Of a stretch of DNA of 64,000 bases, positions 1-8,220 are shown in pieces. The stretch covers positions 113,880 through 177,879 of the forward strand of contig JAJYJI010000001.1 of NCBI GenBank assembly GCA_021789605.1. Reading direction: 5' to 3'. Within the stretch, counting starts at the first letter, position 1; each line of letters begins with the position of its first letter. The DNA is from a bacterium. GTDB lineage: Bacteria > SZUA-79 > Acidulodesulfobacterales > Acidulodesulfobacteraceae. A program made the translations under genes and the position numbers. The notes under the pieces were generated by a model. That model was not told the origin of the DNA, made no database searches, and was given only the letters and a program-made list of their open reading frames with translations.

Positions 1-1
1 C

Positions 2-112
2 AGCGGTTCTAATTACTACTGGATATCTCATGACGGAACCATAGTCGGAACAGTTACGGATTCGGTTCCTAATCACGACGTCAATTTTAAAAAACTTTTG
101 TTGCGCCCTTAA
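2..112 (+). CDS. C-terminal end of an unidentified protein (partial)
   Basis: An open frame runs in from the window edge and gives 36 residues ending LLLRP before a TAA stop. The peptide contains YWISHDGTIVGTVTDS and is protein-like, but no family was recognised. The gene points toward gmhA, which lies convergently on the other strand. Its start and most of its length are outside the window. Confidence 0.5.
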   Translation, partial: SGSNYYWISHDGTIVGTVTDSVPNHDVNFKKLLLRP

Positions 113-236
113 ACGTTTTTGATTCGAGTCAACGTTCCGTCCGAATCTTTATGCCTGCCAGCAACAAACTTGCGAATACTGCCGGAAGCAAGAAGATGTG
201 AAGAGGGAGAGGGAGCGCCTATAAAAAAGCGAAAGC

Positions 237-258
237 GGCGGCTTTTATCCGCGCCGCC
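237..258 (-). terminator. possible hairpin terminator of gmhA
   Basis: A GGCGGC/GCCGCC stem with a 10-nt loop lies about 45 nt past the gmhA stop. On the minus strand it is followed, a few bases later, by a short T-rich run. The distance to the T-run makes this a weak intrinsic terminator call. Confidence 0.35.
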
Positions 259-301
259 TAAGCGGAACGAATCGAACTTTTTAAGGGATAACTTTCCCGG
301 C

Positions 302-886
302 TTAACGGGCGAACAAACCGCTTTCGACCAATTCGCATATAATATGCGCGATTAAAATGTGATTTTCCTGAATACGCGGGGTATCTTTAGAAGGAATCCT
401 TATGAGCAGGCCGCACATGCCCGGTTCAGCCATTTTGCCGCCGCTTTCGCCCGTAAAGCCGATTATTTTCATGCCGATATTTTTTGCCGTATATATCGCC
501 GATAAAATATTTTTGGAGTTGCCGGACGTCGATATTCCCCAGAAAATATCGTCTTTCTTTGCGTTTGCTTCAAGCTGGCGGGAAAAAACTGCCGAAAAAT
601 CGTAATCGTTTGCTATCGCCGTTAAATTAGAAGTGTTCACAGTAATGCTTTCCGCCGCAAGCGCTTTTCTTTCCATGTAAAACCGCGAGACGAGTTCGGC
701 GGCAATGTGCTGGGCGTCAGCCGCCGAACCGCCGTTTCCGGCTATAAAAACTTTTCCGCCTTTGCAGTAAGACGAAATAATAGTTTTGGATATTTCTTCT
801 ATTGTTCTTATAATTTCGACATTATTAGAAGTCAGGTCAAAGAGGGCTTTAGCCTCTTTAAATCTTTTTTCGATTATATTTTTCAT
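302..886 (-). CDS. gmhA: sedoheptulose-7-phosphate isomerase (GmhA)
   Basis: A 194-residue single SIS-domain protein, the usual GmhA length. GmhA isomerises sedoheptulose 7-phosphate to D-glycero-D-manno-heptose 7-phosphate in the cytoplasm, the first step toward ADP-heptose for LPS inner core. The sugar-phosphate loop GNGGSAADAQHIAAE is at residues 50-64, with the expected metal-binding His60 and Glu64. A second SIS motif, STSGNSKN, is near 119-126, and the C-terminal IQENHILIAHI segment supplies the remaining ligand positions. It is the last gene of a minus-strand run. No other heptose genes (hldE, hldD, gmhB) are in the window. Its presence supports an LPS-bearing outer membrane. Confidence 0.93.
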   Translation of the reverse strand: MKNIIEKRFKEAKALFDLTSNNVEIIRTIEEISKTIISSYCKGGKVFIAGNGGSAADAQHIAAELVSRFYMERKALAAESITVNTSNLTAIANDYDFSAVFSRQLEANAKKDDIFWGISTSGNSKNILSAIYTAKNIGMKIIGFTGESGGKMAEPGMCGLLIRIPSKDTPRIQENHILIAHIICELVESGLFAR

Positions 887-906
887 TCAAAAGCTCCTTT
901 TCAATT

Positions 907-1223
907 TTATTTTTTAATATATAACCGCTTTTCGGCAATTTCGACGTATTTTTTTCTTTTTCTATTCCAATCCATCTCCTGCCGAATTTTTGTGCAATAA
1001 TTGCCGCAGTTCCGCTTCTTGAATTTTCTTTCAAAATTTCTAAACTGCCCTTATTTTCTAATGTTTGTATAATTTTATCGTCATTTATTCTTGCGTTAGA
1101 ACGTCCGTCTTTCGATTCTTTGGTATTATTGTATGATATCAGGATATGTTTGCAATCTGCGTTAATAATAAGTTCTTCAAAAGCAAGTCCTGCTGCTGTA
1201 ACATTGAGGAATTTACTGCTTTG
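907..1223 (-). pseudogene. remnants of two DNA methyltransferases, joined and frameshifted
   Basis: Continuing in frame after the purE stop, with no start codon, is a peptide containing AFEELIINADCKHILISYNNT and GRSNARIND. These resemble the C-terminal half of D12-class adenine methyltransferases. It runs directly into SGTAAIIAQKFGRRWIGIE, the conserved C-terminal block of a beta-class methyltransferase (normally DPF.GSGTT...GRR.IGIE). A homopolymer A-run then shifts the frame. In the other frame the expected tail YVEIAEKRLYIKK followed by TAA is intact. The two blocks belong to different methyltransferase classes, and both lack their catalytic DPPY/SPPY part. This is a gene graveyard of a former restriction-modification or orphan methylase locus. 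Confidence 0.72.
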
Positions 1224-1715
1224 TTAGTTTTTTTTATTGATTTCTTCGTCAGCTTTAATTACCGAGCCCGCCATATCTTTTCTATATCGTTTTAATTTTT
1301 CGGCCAGAGCCTTATCGGATAAGGCGAGAATAGACACGGCTAAAAGGGCTGCATTGACGCATCCGCTCTTCCCGATTGCCGTCGTAGCTACCGGAATCCC
1401 CGCCGGCATCTGGACTATGGACATAAGGCTGTCTAATCCGTTGAGGGATGAGGCGTTAAGGGGAACGCCTATTACGGGAAGAATAGTCATCGCCGCGACG
1501 ACGCCGGGTAGATGCGCGCTCATGCCCGCGGCGGCTATTACAGCCTTTGCGCCGCTTTTCTCAGCCGATTCGACGAGTTCGACGGTTCTTTTTAAAGTCC
1601 TGTGGGCGGACGAAATATGCAGTTCGTATGAAATCCCGAATTTTTTAAGCGTTTGAACCGCGCCGTCTATATCGCCTAAATCGTTTTTAGAGCCTGTTAA
1701 GATTAAAACGTCCAA
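1224..1715 (-). CDS. purE: N5-carboxyaminoimidazole ribonucleotide mutase (PurE class I)
   Basis: PurE converts N5-CAIR to CAIR in de novo purine synthesis. The ORF track starts 44 codons too early. A TTG codon preceded by GGGAGGAA gives a 163-residue protein beginning MDVLILTGSKND, which matches normal PurE length and N-terminus. Visible motifs are GSKND in the first loop, SSAHRT, AGMSAHLPG, IGVPL and QMPAGIPVAT. The usual PurK partner (N5-CAIR synthetase) is not in the window. The gene lies downstream of MTA phosphorylase on the same strand, about 200 nt away across a GC-rich palindrome. It belongs functionally with purD and purH a few kilobases upstream. Confidence 0.9.
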   Translation of the reverse strand: MDVLILTGSKNDLGDIDGAVQTLKKFGISYELHISSAHRTLKRTVELVESAEKSGAKAVIAAAGMSAHLPGVVAAMTILPVIGVPLNASSLNGLDSLMSIVQMPAGIPVATTAIGKSGCVNAALLAVSILALSDKALAEKLKRYRKDMAGSVIKADEEINKKN

Positions 1716-1815
1716 TTTAATTCCTCCCGCTATTTCAATATAATCAGCAATTAAATAATTTAGCCGTTTCCGTCGGTATTCTTCCGCCGGTTCCGCCCGC
1801 CGCCCTATGCCGCAT

Positions 1816-1844
1816 GTTTCCGCCCGCCGCGGCGGGAACGAAAC
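1816..1844 (-). repeat. GC-rich palindromic hairpin upstream of purE
   Basis: A perfect 14-bp palindrome, CCCGCCG/CGGCGGG, is extended after a small internal loop by GTTTC/GAAAC arms. It stands out in AT-rich intergenic DNA between the mtnP stop and the purE start. It could act as an attenuator or processing hairpin between the two genes. There is no U-tract after it on either strand. Confidence 0.5.
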
Positions 1845-1913
1845 CATAGATAATATCCGGCGCGTTTTTCGGCAAAGTAAAATTTGCTTAAATTTACCGC
1901 TTATAATACGTTT

Positions 1914-2798
1914 TTACCTGCCGTATAAATTAAATATAGAAAGTCTGTTTAACGTTTCTGCCGGAACGTCTTTTTTTGCGGTAACGACAGCCTTTTGCAA
2001 TGAAAAAGCGCATCCGCATTTATTTTCGCCGCAACCTTTTTCGGAAAAATCTATTTTCTCTATAGCTTTTTTGATGATGCTTTTTGCCTTTTCGGCGTTA
2101 CCCGCAAGAATTTTAAGAATCATATCGGCGTTTACGTCGGCTTCTTCTTCGTGCCAGCAGTCGTAATCCGTAGCCATGGCTATGGTCGCGTAGCATAGTT
2201 CGGCTTCCCTTGCAAATTTAGCTTCTGTGGCGTTGGTCATTCCGATTACGTCGAAGGCGTTGTTTTTATAGAAAAAAGATTCGGCTTTCGTGGAAAACTG
2301 GGGTCCCTCCATGCAAAAATATGAACCCGTTTTATGATGCGAAATGTCTAACTCCCTGCATGAATTTATTATAATCTCCCGCAAATGCGGACAGACCGGT
2401 TCTGCCATGGAAACGTGGGCAACCAATCCGTTTCCGAAAAAAGTGCTTTTTCTGTTTTTTGTGAAATCGAAAAACTGGTCCACGACCACCATATCCCCCG
2501 GCTTAATATTCTTTTTAAGGCTTCCTACCGCACTCAGCGAAATTATTTTTTCTGCCCCCGCGGCTTTTAAAGCATAAATATTTGCGGCATAATTTATTTC
2601 GGAAGGAAGTATTTTATGCCCTTTTCCGTGTCGGGGAAGAAAAACCAGTTTTTTTCCGTTTAATTTGCCGAAGATTAGATTGTCAGAAGGTTTTCCGAAA
2701 GGCGTGTCGGCCCGCTCCTCCCTTAAGCCTGTTAGTCCGTCCATTTCGTATAATCCGCTGCCCCCGATAATTCCCAGTATGCCCCCGTTCTTTTTCAT
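1914..2798 (-). CDS. mtnP: S-methyl-5'-thioadenosine phosphorylase
   Basis: This enzyme cleaves 5'-methylthioadenosine with phosphate to adenine and methylthioribose-1-phosphate, recycling a by-product of polyamine and SAM chemistry. The start is the second Met of the ORF, because GGAGGA sits 6 nt before it; this gives 294 residues. Family features are GGSGLY near the N-terminus, PRHGKGHKILPSEINYAANI, SAVGSL, GPQFSTKAE, and GMTNATEAKFAREAELCYATIA followed by TDYDCW. The adenine formed can be salvaged by Apt, encoded near 56.4 kb. The C-terminal ~35 residues contain a Cys cluster (GCGENKCGC) that is longer than the core family fold and might bind metal; that is speculative. Confidence 0.88.
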   Translation of the reverse strand: MKKNGGILGIIGGSGLYEMDGLTGLREERADTPFGKPSDNLIFGKLNGKKLVFLPRHGKGHKILPSEINYAANIYALKAAGAEKIISLSAVGSLKKNIKPGDMVVVDQFFDFTKNRKSTFFGNGLVAHVSMAEPVCPHLREIIINSCRELDISHHKTGSYFCMEGPQFSTKAESFFYKNNAFDVIGMTNATEAKFAREAELCYATIAMATDYDCWHEEEADVNADMILKILAGNAEKAKSIIKKAIEKIDFSEKGCGENKCGCAFSLQKAVVTAKKDVPAETLNRLSIFNLYGR

Positions 2799-3031
2799 AT
2801 AATCCTCCATATCCGAAAGTTTTACAATTTATTTGTATTTTTATGCTTTAAACCGCCGCCGGTAATTTTTACTAAACGCGGTTTTAGGCGGAACGGCTTT
2901 GTAGCGTTTATCCGGCGGTCCTGCATCTATGGACTCATAATATATATATTATATATACGTATCGAAACGATTTTAACGCCCCTTAACGGCGATTAAATTT
3001 TATAATTATTATATTTTAATATCTTATATTT

Positions 3032-3703
3032 TTATGAATATTCCTTATTTTTAATAGAGCAGACGAGCCTTTTTTTAATATTGTTATCTCCTTCGCGGAT
3101 TATTTCCGCATTTTTTTTTACGATTTTTATTATCGTGGACGAGCCCCCGGCAAGTTCTTTGCAATCTACCGCCAGAATATTTATGCCGAGGTCTTTTTTA
3201 GCCAAAGACAAAGGCTTTAAAAATTTTTCGTTTAATTCGTTAAAATCGGAAATATTGTCTTTGCCCGATATGTTAGCGCTTGTCGAGGTTATGGGGAAAT
3301 CTATTTCGTTAAACAAATCGAGCGCGAAAGGATGCGGAGAAACCCTTGCGCCTATAAATTCCGAACCCGCGGCAAATAAATATTTTTCGGAAACTTTTTT
3401 CGATTTAAAAAGAATGGTGAGAGGCCCCGGCCAGAATTTAGAAATTATATCCTCTTCGCGCCTGTTAACGACGGCGATATTCAGCAGCATATTTAAATCC
3501 TTAACCAATAAGGAAAGGGGCTTTGCTGTATCCCTGCCTTTCAGGGCAAAGATTTTCTCTACCGCAGAGTTGTCGAAAGCATTGGCGCCTATGCCGTAAG
3601 ATGTTTCCGTCGGATATATTATTATGCCGGAAGATTTTAAATGTTTTTTTATATCGGCGTAATCGTTTTTGACTAAAGCATCGAAATCGTAAATTTTAAT
3701 CAT
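3032..3703 (-). CDS. tsaC: L-threonylcarbamoyladenylate synthase (YrdC/Sua5 family)
   Basis: Makes threonylcarbamoyl-AMP from threonine, bicarbonate and ATP for the t6A37 modification of ANN-decoding tRNAs. The 223 residues are the YrdC domain alone, without the Sua5 C-terminal domain. Motifs seen are YPTETSYGIGANA near residue 31, KGRDTAKPLSLLVKD near 55, WPGPLTILFK near 90 and TSTSANISG near 139. It is 7 nt downstream of the small EamA transporter and shares its strand with the purine genes, so co-transcription is likely. TsaB, TsaD and TsaE are not in the window. Confidence 0.9.
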   Translation of the reverse strand: MIKIYDFDALVKNDYADIKKHLKSSGIIIYPTETSYGIGANAFDNSAVEKIFALKGRDTAKPLSLLVKDLNMLLNIAVVNRREEDIISKFWPGPLTILFKSKKVSEKYLFAAGSEFIGARVSPHPFALDLFNEIDFPITSTSANISGKDNISDFNELNEKFLKPLSLAKKDLGINILAVDCKELAGGSSTIIKIVKKNAEIIREGDNNIKKRLVCSIKNKEYS

Positions 3704-3710
3704 ATCCCGT

Positions 3711-4187
3711 TTATTTTGTCTTCTTGCCGTTTTTTTTCTGCCGTTTGAACGGTTCGTAGTGCGACGAAACGACGGCGTAAACTCCAGAAAGGGTGATAAG
3801 TATGCCGAGCCATCTTAATAAAGGAACGGATTCGCCGAGAGCAAGGGCGGCGAGTATTACCGTTAAAACTATTCCGATGCTTACGAACGGATATGCGACT
3901 GAAAGGTCTATTTTCGACAATACTTTTATCCAGAAAAACATCGATATTAAATATAAAAGAATTCCGGCTATAATAAACTTGTCAGAGAAAATCACGAGTA
4001 AAATCTCAGCCGTACCAATAAGCGAAGCGCCGCCGCCGGTTCCGGCGGGATGAGCGCCGGCCGCCGCCGCCGCGTGTAAATTTATATTGTTCATGCCGTA
4101 TTTCATCAAAAGCTGGGCGAATACTCCCAAAAAAATTGAGACGCTAAGATTGATAAAAGGCAGGGATTTTAAGTTGGGATTACGCAT
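3711..4187 (-). CDS. small EamA/SMR-type transporter (ArnE-like)
   Basis: A 158-residue inner-membrane protein with four hydrophobic segments. The N-terminal segment reads FAQLLMKYGMN and the C-terminal half reads SVAYPFVSIGIVLTVILAALALGE, as in single-domain EamA proteins such as the ArnE/ArnF flippase subunits. A Gly/Ala-rich insert (HAAAAAGAHPAGTGGGAS) sits in the loop between the first two helices and is atypical. The start overlaps the end of purD by 8 nt, so the two are translationally coupled. The substrate cannot be read from sequence. Flipping of an undecaprenyl-phosphate sugar is one possibility, given the GT39 and GT2 genes at 53.7-56.3 kb. Confidence 0.7.
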   Translation of the reverse strand: MRNPNLKSLPFINLSVSIFLGVFAQLLMKYGMNNINLHAAAAAGAHPAGTGGGASLIGTAEILLVIFSDKFIIAGILLYLISMFFWIKVLSKIDLSVAYPFVSIGIVLTVILAALALGESVPLLRWLGILITLSGVYAVVSSHYEPFKRQKKNGKKTK

Positions 4188-5460
4188 AAATCTTTCCGAT
4201 GTCGCTTCTGTAATATTTGTTTCCGAAATTTATTTTTCCTGCAATATCGTATGCGATATTAATTATATCCGGAGTTTTTCCTTTTGCGCATATGTTTAAA
4301 ACCCGTCCTCCGGCGGTATAGTATTTTCCGTCAGTTTTTTTTGTTCCGGCATGAAAAACGTAATATCCGGCATTTTCAGAATTATTTAAATTTTGAAGTC
4401 CGTCGAAAGAAATTTCGCAGCCGGTTTTATATTCCTTAGGGTATCCGGCAGACGATAAAACAACGCATATAGACCTATTATCGTCAAAAACCAATTCGTA
4501 ATCTTTTAAATTTCCTTCTATTACGCTAAAAAATAAGTCGGTTATATCCGATTCCAGCCTTATGAGTATAGCCTGCGTTTCGGGGTCTCCGAACCTGACG
4601 TTAAACTCCAGCACGTAAATTTCGTCTTTCTGGACCATAACCCCCGCGTATAATACTCCTTTATAGTTTATGCCCTCGCTTTTAAGCCCGGCAAGAGTCG
4701 GCTCTATAACTGTTTTGTTGATTTTTTCGATAAGCGTTTCCGAAACAAACGGATTCGGCGTAATCGCCCCCATTCCGCCCGTGTTTTCCCCGGCGTCGCC
4801 TTCGTATATTTTTTTATAGTCCATGCTGGTGATTAGGGGCTTATAGGAAATCCCGTCGGTAACGACCATATATGACAGTTCGAAGCCTTCGAGATAATCC
4901 TCTATTACGACGGTTTCTCCGCTTTCTCCGAATATTTTTTCGTTAAAAATTGAGTTTAATATTTTTATGGATTCTTCCAATCCGCCGGAGATAAAAACGC
5001 CTTTTCCGGCGGCAAGGCCGCTCGCTTTTATAACGAGGGGATGAGCCTTTTGCCGGACGAAGCCTGACGCCTCTCCATAATCGTTAAAAGACATGTAGCC
5101 GGCAGTTTTGATGGAATTTCTATTAAGGAAATCTTTTGCATATTTTTTAGACGATTCCAGAAGAGACGCTTTTTTATCGGGTCCGAAAATCTTAAGGCCT
5201 AATTTCGCAAATTCGTCCGCTATTCCAAGAGATAAAGGTATTTCCGGTCCGACTACGGTTAAATTTATTTTATTTTCTAAAGCAAAGGATGCAAGCCCTT
5301 TTATGTCGTCCTGCTTTAGGGGGATGTTTTTGGCGGCGCCGGAAGTTCCGCCGTTACCCGGGGCGCAATAAATTTCGGTATCTTTTTTCGATTTTTTTAT
5401 TGCGTAAATTATCGCGCTTTCTCTTCCGCCGGAACCGATTACGAGTATTTTTAACGGCAT
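4180..5460 (-). CDS. purD: phosphoribosylamine-glycine ligase
   Basis: PurD joins glycine to phosphoribosylamine with ATP to make GAR, the second step of purine synthesis. The 426-residue length and domain order match the family. There is an N-terminal Rossmann-like part (VIGSGGRESAIIYAI; GPEIPLSLGIADEF), then an ATP-grasp domain (KASGLAAGKGVF near residue 145; GGMGAITPNP near 228; EFNVRFGDPETQ near 284), and a C-terminal lobe with GGRVLNICAKG. It lies 29 nt downstream of purH, the common purH-purD order, and overlaps the following transporter gene. Confidence 0.96.
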   Translation of the reverse strand: MPLKILVIGSGGRESAIIYAIKKSKKDTEIYCAPGNGGTSGAAKNIPLKQDDIKGLASFALENKINLTVVGPEIPLSLGIADEFAKLGLKIFGPDKKASLLESSKKYAKDFLNRNSIKTAGYMSFNDYGEASGFVRQKAHPLVIKASGLAAGKGVFISGGLEESIKILNSIFNEKIFGESGETVVIEDYLEGFELSYMVVTDGISYKPLITSMDYKKIYEGDAGENTGGMGAITPNPFVSETLIEKINKTVIEPTLAGLKSEGINYKGVLYAGVMVQKDEIYVLEFNVRFGDPETQAILIRLESDITDLFFSVIEGNLKDYELVFDDNRSICVVLSSAGYPKEYKTGCEISFDGLQNLNNSENAGYYVFHAGTKKTDGKYYTAGGRVLNICAKGKTPDIINIAYDIAGKINFGNKYYRSDIGKIYA

Positions 5461-5489
5461 AAAGTCTAAAGTCCTCAGTCCTTAAGAAG

Positions 5490-7091
5490 TTAGTGTTTAA
5501 AATGCCTTATATTAGTAAGTATCATAGGTATATTTAAATCGTTCGCGGCTTTTATAACCTCGTCGTCCCTTATGGAGCCGCCGGGCTGTATTATGCCGTT
5601 AACGCCTATTTTAGAGGCGTATTCCACCGAATCTTTAAAGGGGAAAAAACCGTCGGACGCCATAACGAATTCTTTTATATCTTTTCCGAGTGCGTTCTTC
5701 ATCTTTTCGTATCCGAAAACCGCGCTGTCTATCCGGGACATCTGTCCGGCGCCTATGCCGGCGGTTGCCCCGCCTTTTACGTAAACTATGGCGTTGGATT
5801 TGACGTGTTTGGCGATTTTCCACGCAAACATCAGGTCGCTTAAAACGGAATCCGGTATTTTTTTATTAGAGAAAATTTTAAATGTAGAAGCATCGTCTAT
5901 GGAATAGTCTTTTTCCTGAACGAGAATTCCGCCCGACGCGCTTCTCAGAGATAACCCTTTTTTTTCCGATACGTACTTTCCGGAATAGCGTATTATTATG
6001 GTATTTTTCTTCGCCCCCAATATTTTTAACGCTTCCCGGGTATATTCGGGAGCTATGATTATTTCGACGAAAAAAGGCTTGATTGCGGAGGCGGTTTCCT
6101 TGTCCAGCGTTTTATTGAAACCTACTATGCCGCCGTAAGAAGATATTTCGTCCGCTTTTCTTGCCCTCATGAATGCGTCTTCCAGCGATAAATCGCTCTG
6201 CGCGGCGCCGCAGGGATTTGTATGCTTTACTATCGCCGAAAAGAACCCCCCCCGTTCTTTTCCGTTATTTCCGGTCCAAAAGTCCTTAATAATATTAAGC
6301 GTAGAATCTATGTCCAATAAATTGTTGAACGATATATCCTTGCCGGAAAGTTTTTCGAACGGGGCGGATTCCGCGCAATATCCGGCGCCGGCCGAACAGT
6401 AAAAAGACGCCTTTTGATGAGGGTTTTCCCCGTATCTTAAATTAAAAATTTTCTTAAAATTGATATTCAGTTCTTTTTCCGCGGTTTCGAGGCTATCCGC
6501 CGGAGTGCCGCCGCCCAGAAATGCCGCGATATGCAGGTCGTATTCGGAGGTTAGCTTAAAAGTTTCGCATGCGTAGGTTTTTTTTGCTTCCAGCGGGATT
6601 TTCTTTTTATTTTTAAGAAAGGATATTATATCATTGTAATAAGACGGGTTTATTACTACCGTTACGTCTTTAAAATTTTTTGCGGCTGCTCTTAGCAGGG
6701 AAACCCCGCCTATATCGATGAATTCGAGTTTTTCTTCGAAGGTTATGTTCTTATCCTTCATTTCCTTAAAGGGATACAGGTTGACGATAACGAAGTCTAT
6801 AGGCTTTATAAGGTTTTTTGCTAAATCTTTCACGTGGCTTTCGTTGCCCCTTACGGATAAAATGCCTCCGAAAATAGCCGGATGTAAAGTTTTGACACGT
6901 CCGTCCAAAATTTCGGGGAAGCCCGTTACCTCGTCGATTTTTTTAAGTTTTGTTATTCCCGCCGATTTCAGGAACTTATGGGTATTTCCCGTCGCGATAA
7001 CTGTATAGCCGGCCATTTCTAAATGCGCCGCAAGTTCGGCTATTCCGGTCTTGTCGTAAACTGATATTAAAGCGTATTTTGTTTTTTGCAT
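5490..7091 (-). CDS. purH: bifunctional AICAR formyltransferase / IMP cyclohydrolase
   Basis: PurH carries out the last two steps to IMP. The N-terminal MGS-like cyclohydrolase domain begins ALISVYDKTGIAELA and contains KTLHPAIFGGIL. The AICAR transformylase domain follows, with LRYGENPHQKASFY near residue 218, KHTNPCG near 289 and the terminal IQPGGSIRDDEVI...MILTNIRHFKH block. Its 533 residues are normal (about 510-530). It is first in the minus-strand purine run. Upstream DNA carries four 11-bp tandem repeats and is AT-rich, so the promoter for the whole run probably lies between this gene and the divergent pfkB-family gene. Confidence 0.96.
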   Translation of the reverse strand: MQKTKYALISVYDKTGIAELAAHLEMAGYTVIATGNTHKFLKSAGITKLKKIDEVTGFPEILDGRVKTLHPAIFGGILSVRGNESHVKDLAKNLIKPIDFVIVNLYPFKEMKDKNITFEEKLEFIDIGGVSLLRAAAKNFKDVTVVINPSYYNDIISFLKNKKKIPLEAKKTYACETFKLTSEYDLHIAAFLGGGTPADSLETAEKELNINFKKIFNLRYGENPHQKASFYCSAGAGYCAESAPFEKLSGKDISFNNLLDIDSTLNIIKDFWTGNNGKERGGFFSAIVKHTNPCGAAQSDLSLEDAFMRARKADEISSYGGIVGFNKTLDKETASAIKPFFVEIIIAPEYTREALKILGAKKNTIIIRYSGKYVSEKKGLSLRSASGGILVQEKDYSIDDASTFKIFSNKKIPDSVLSDLMFAWKIAKHVKSNAIVYVKGGATAGIGAGQMSRIDSAVFGYEKMKNALGKDIKEFVMASDGFFPFKDSVEYASKIGVNGIIQPGGSIRDDEVIKAANDLNIPMILTNIRHFKH

Positions 7092-7106
7092 ATGCCGTAA
7101 ATTTTC

Positions 7107-7150
7107 CTTTGATTTTCCTTTGATTTTAATTTGATTTTAATTTGATTTTA
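7107..7150. repeat. four tandem 11-bp repeats upstream of purH
   Basis: The unit CTTTGATTTT(C/A) or ATTTGATTTTA repeats with a strict 11-bp period; the central G residues are at 7111, 7122, 7133 and 7144. It starts about 16 bp before the purH ATG, so it is in the leader or promoter region. The helical spacing could place repeated A-tracts on one DNA face, giving curvature or a binding array. It may also simply be slippage. Confidence 0.75.
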
Positions 7151-7301
7151 AAATATTATCTATAGTAGAATGTATAATAAATTTAATATATTCTACTAAT
7201 TTTAAATATTTATTTCAATTCATTTATTTAACGTTTATTATTTAACGCTTATTTATTTAGAAAGAAACGCCGATGCCCGGCGCGGACGGAAAGGAGGCAA
7301 G

Positions 7302-8207
7302 ATGGCCATAACGGTAATAGGCTCCATTGCAATAGACAATATAGAAACCCCCTTTAATAAGACGGGGGATATTCTAGGCGGGTCGGCTTCCTATTTCTCG
7401 CTGGCGTCTTCGTTTCTTACGGACGTGAAAATCATAGGAGTCGTAGGCGGCGATTTTAACAAAAAACATCTAAAAGTCTTCAAAGACAGGTCGATAGATA
7501 TAAGCGGCATTAAAACCGAGGAAGGAAAGACTTTTCACTGGGCCGGAAGATACGGCTACGATATGTCCGACCCTGAAACCCTTGCAACCGAACTCGGAGT
7601 GTTTTCTTCTTTTAAGCCCGCAGTTCCGCACGGCTCCAAAAACGATATGCTTTTTCTCGCAAACATCGACCCGGATATTCAGTTCAACGTGTTGCAACAG
7701 ATGGGTTCTCCCAAGCTGGTAGCCCTCGATACCATGAATTTCTGGATAGAAGGCAAAAAAGAGAAGCTTATGAAAGTTATGGAACTTGCCGATATATTTA
7801 TCATAAACGAATCGGAAGCGAGGCTTTTAACCGGCGAATCCTCTATATTTTCCTGCGCCAAAGCCGTTTTAAAATCCGGCGCCAAAATATTGATTTTAAA
7901 AAGAGGCGCTTACGGAGCGACGATGTTTTTCGAAAATAAGTTCTTCATGGTTCCGGCGTATCCTTTAGAAAACGTTATCGACCCTACCGGAGCCGGAGAT
8001 TCCTTTGCCGGCGGATTTCTTGGATATTTAGACAATACCGGGGATATGGCTTTCGAAAATCTTAAGAAAGCGCTTGTATTCGGAAATATTATGGCGTCTT
8101 TTGCCGTAGAGGATTTTTCGGTAAGCAGGTTTGCTTCTATAAAAGCTGACGAGATTAAAGACAGGTTTAGAAAATTCAGGGAAATGACTTATTTTGAAGA
8201 GCTGTAA
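7302..8207 (+). CDS. PfkB-family sugar/nucleoside kinase
   Basis: A 301-residue ribokinase-fold kinase. It starts MAITVIGSIAIDNIE after a clear AAAGGAGG ribosome site. The PfkB first signature region (GGSASYFSLASSFL near residue 27) binds substrate. The second signature DPTGAGDSFAGGFLG near 228 holds the catalytic Asp and the anion hole. The phosphate acceptor could be a sugar or a nucleoside. Close relatives are often annotated as carbohydrate kinases or adenosine-kinase-like proteins, and its position opposite purH makes a nucleoside substrate thinkable but unproven. It is followed 13 nt later by the TPR lipoprotein gene. Confidence 0.85.
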   Translation: MAITVIGSIAIDNIETPFNKTGDILGGSASYFSLASSFLTDVKIIGVVGGDFNKKHLKVFKDRSIDISGIKTEEGKTFHWAGRYGYDMSDPETLATELGVFSSFKPAVPHGSKNDMLFLANIDPDIQFNVLQQMGSPKLVALDTMNFWIEGKKEKLMKVMELADIFIINESEARLLTGESSIFSCAKAVLKSGAKILILKRGAYGATMFFENKFFMVPAYPLENVIDPTGAGDSFAGGFLGYLDNTGDMAFENLKKALVFGNIMASFAVEDFSVSRFASIKADEIKDRFRKFREMTYFEEL

Positions 8208-8220
8208 AAAATAATATGAT

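Noticed and set aside
119-355. 78-aa plus-strand ORF between the partial gene and gmhA
   Set aside because: It overlaps gmhA's end, has no ribosome site, and a composition of antisense reading plus the terminator hairpin.
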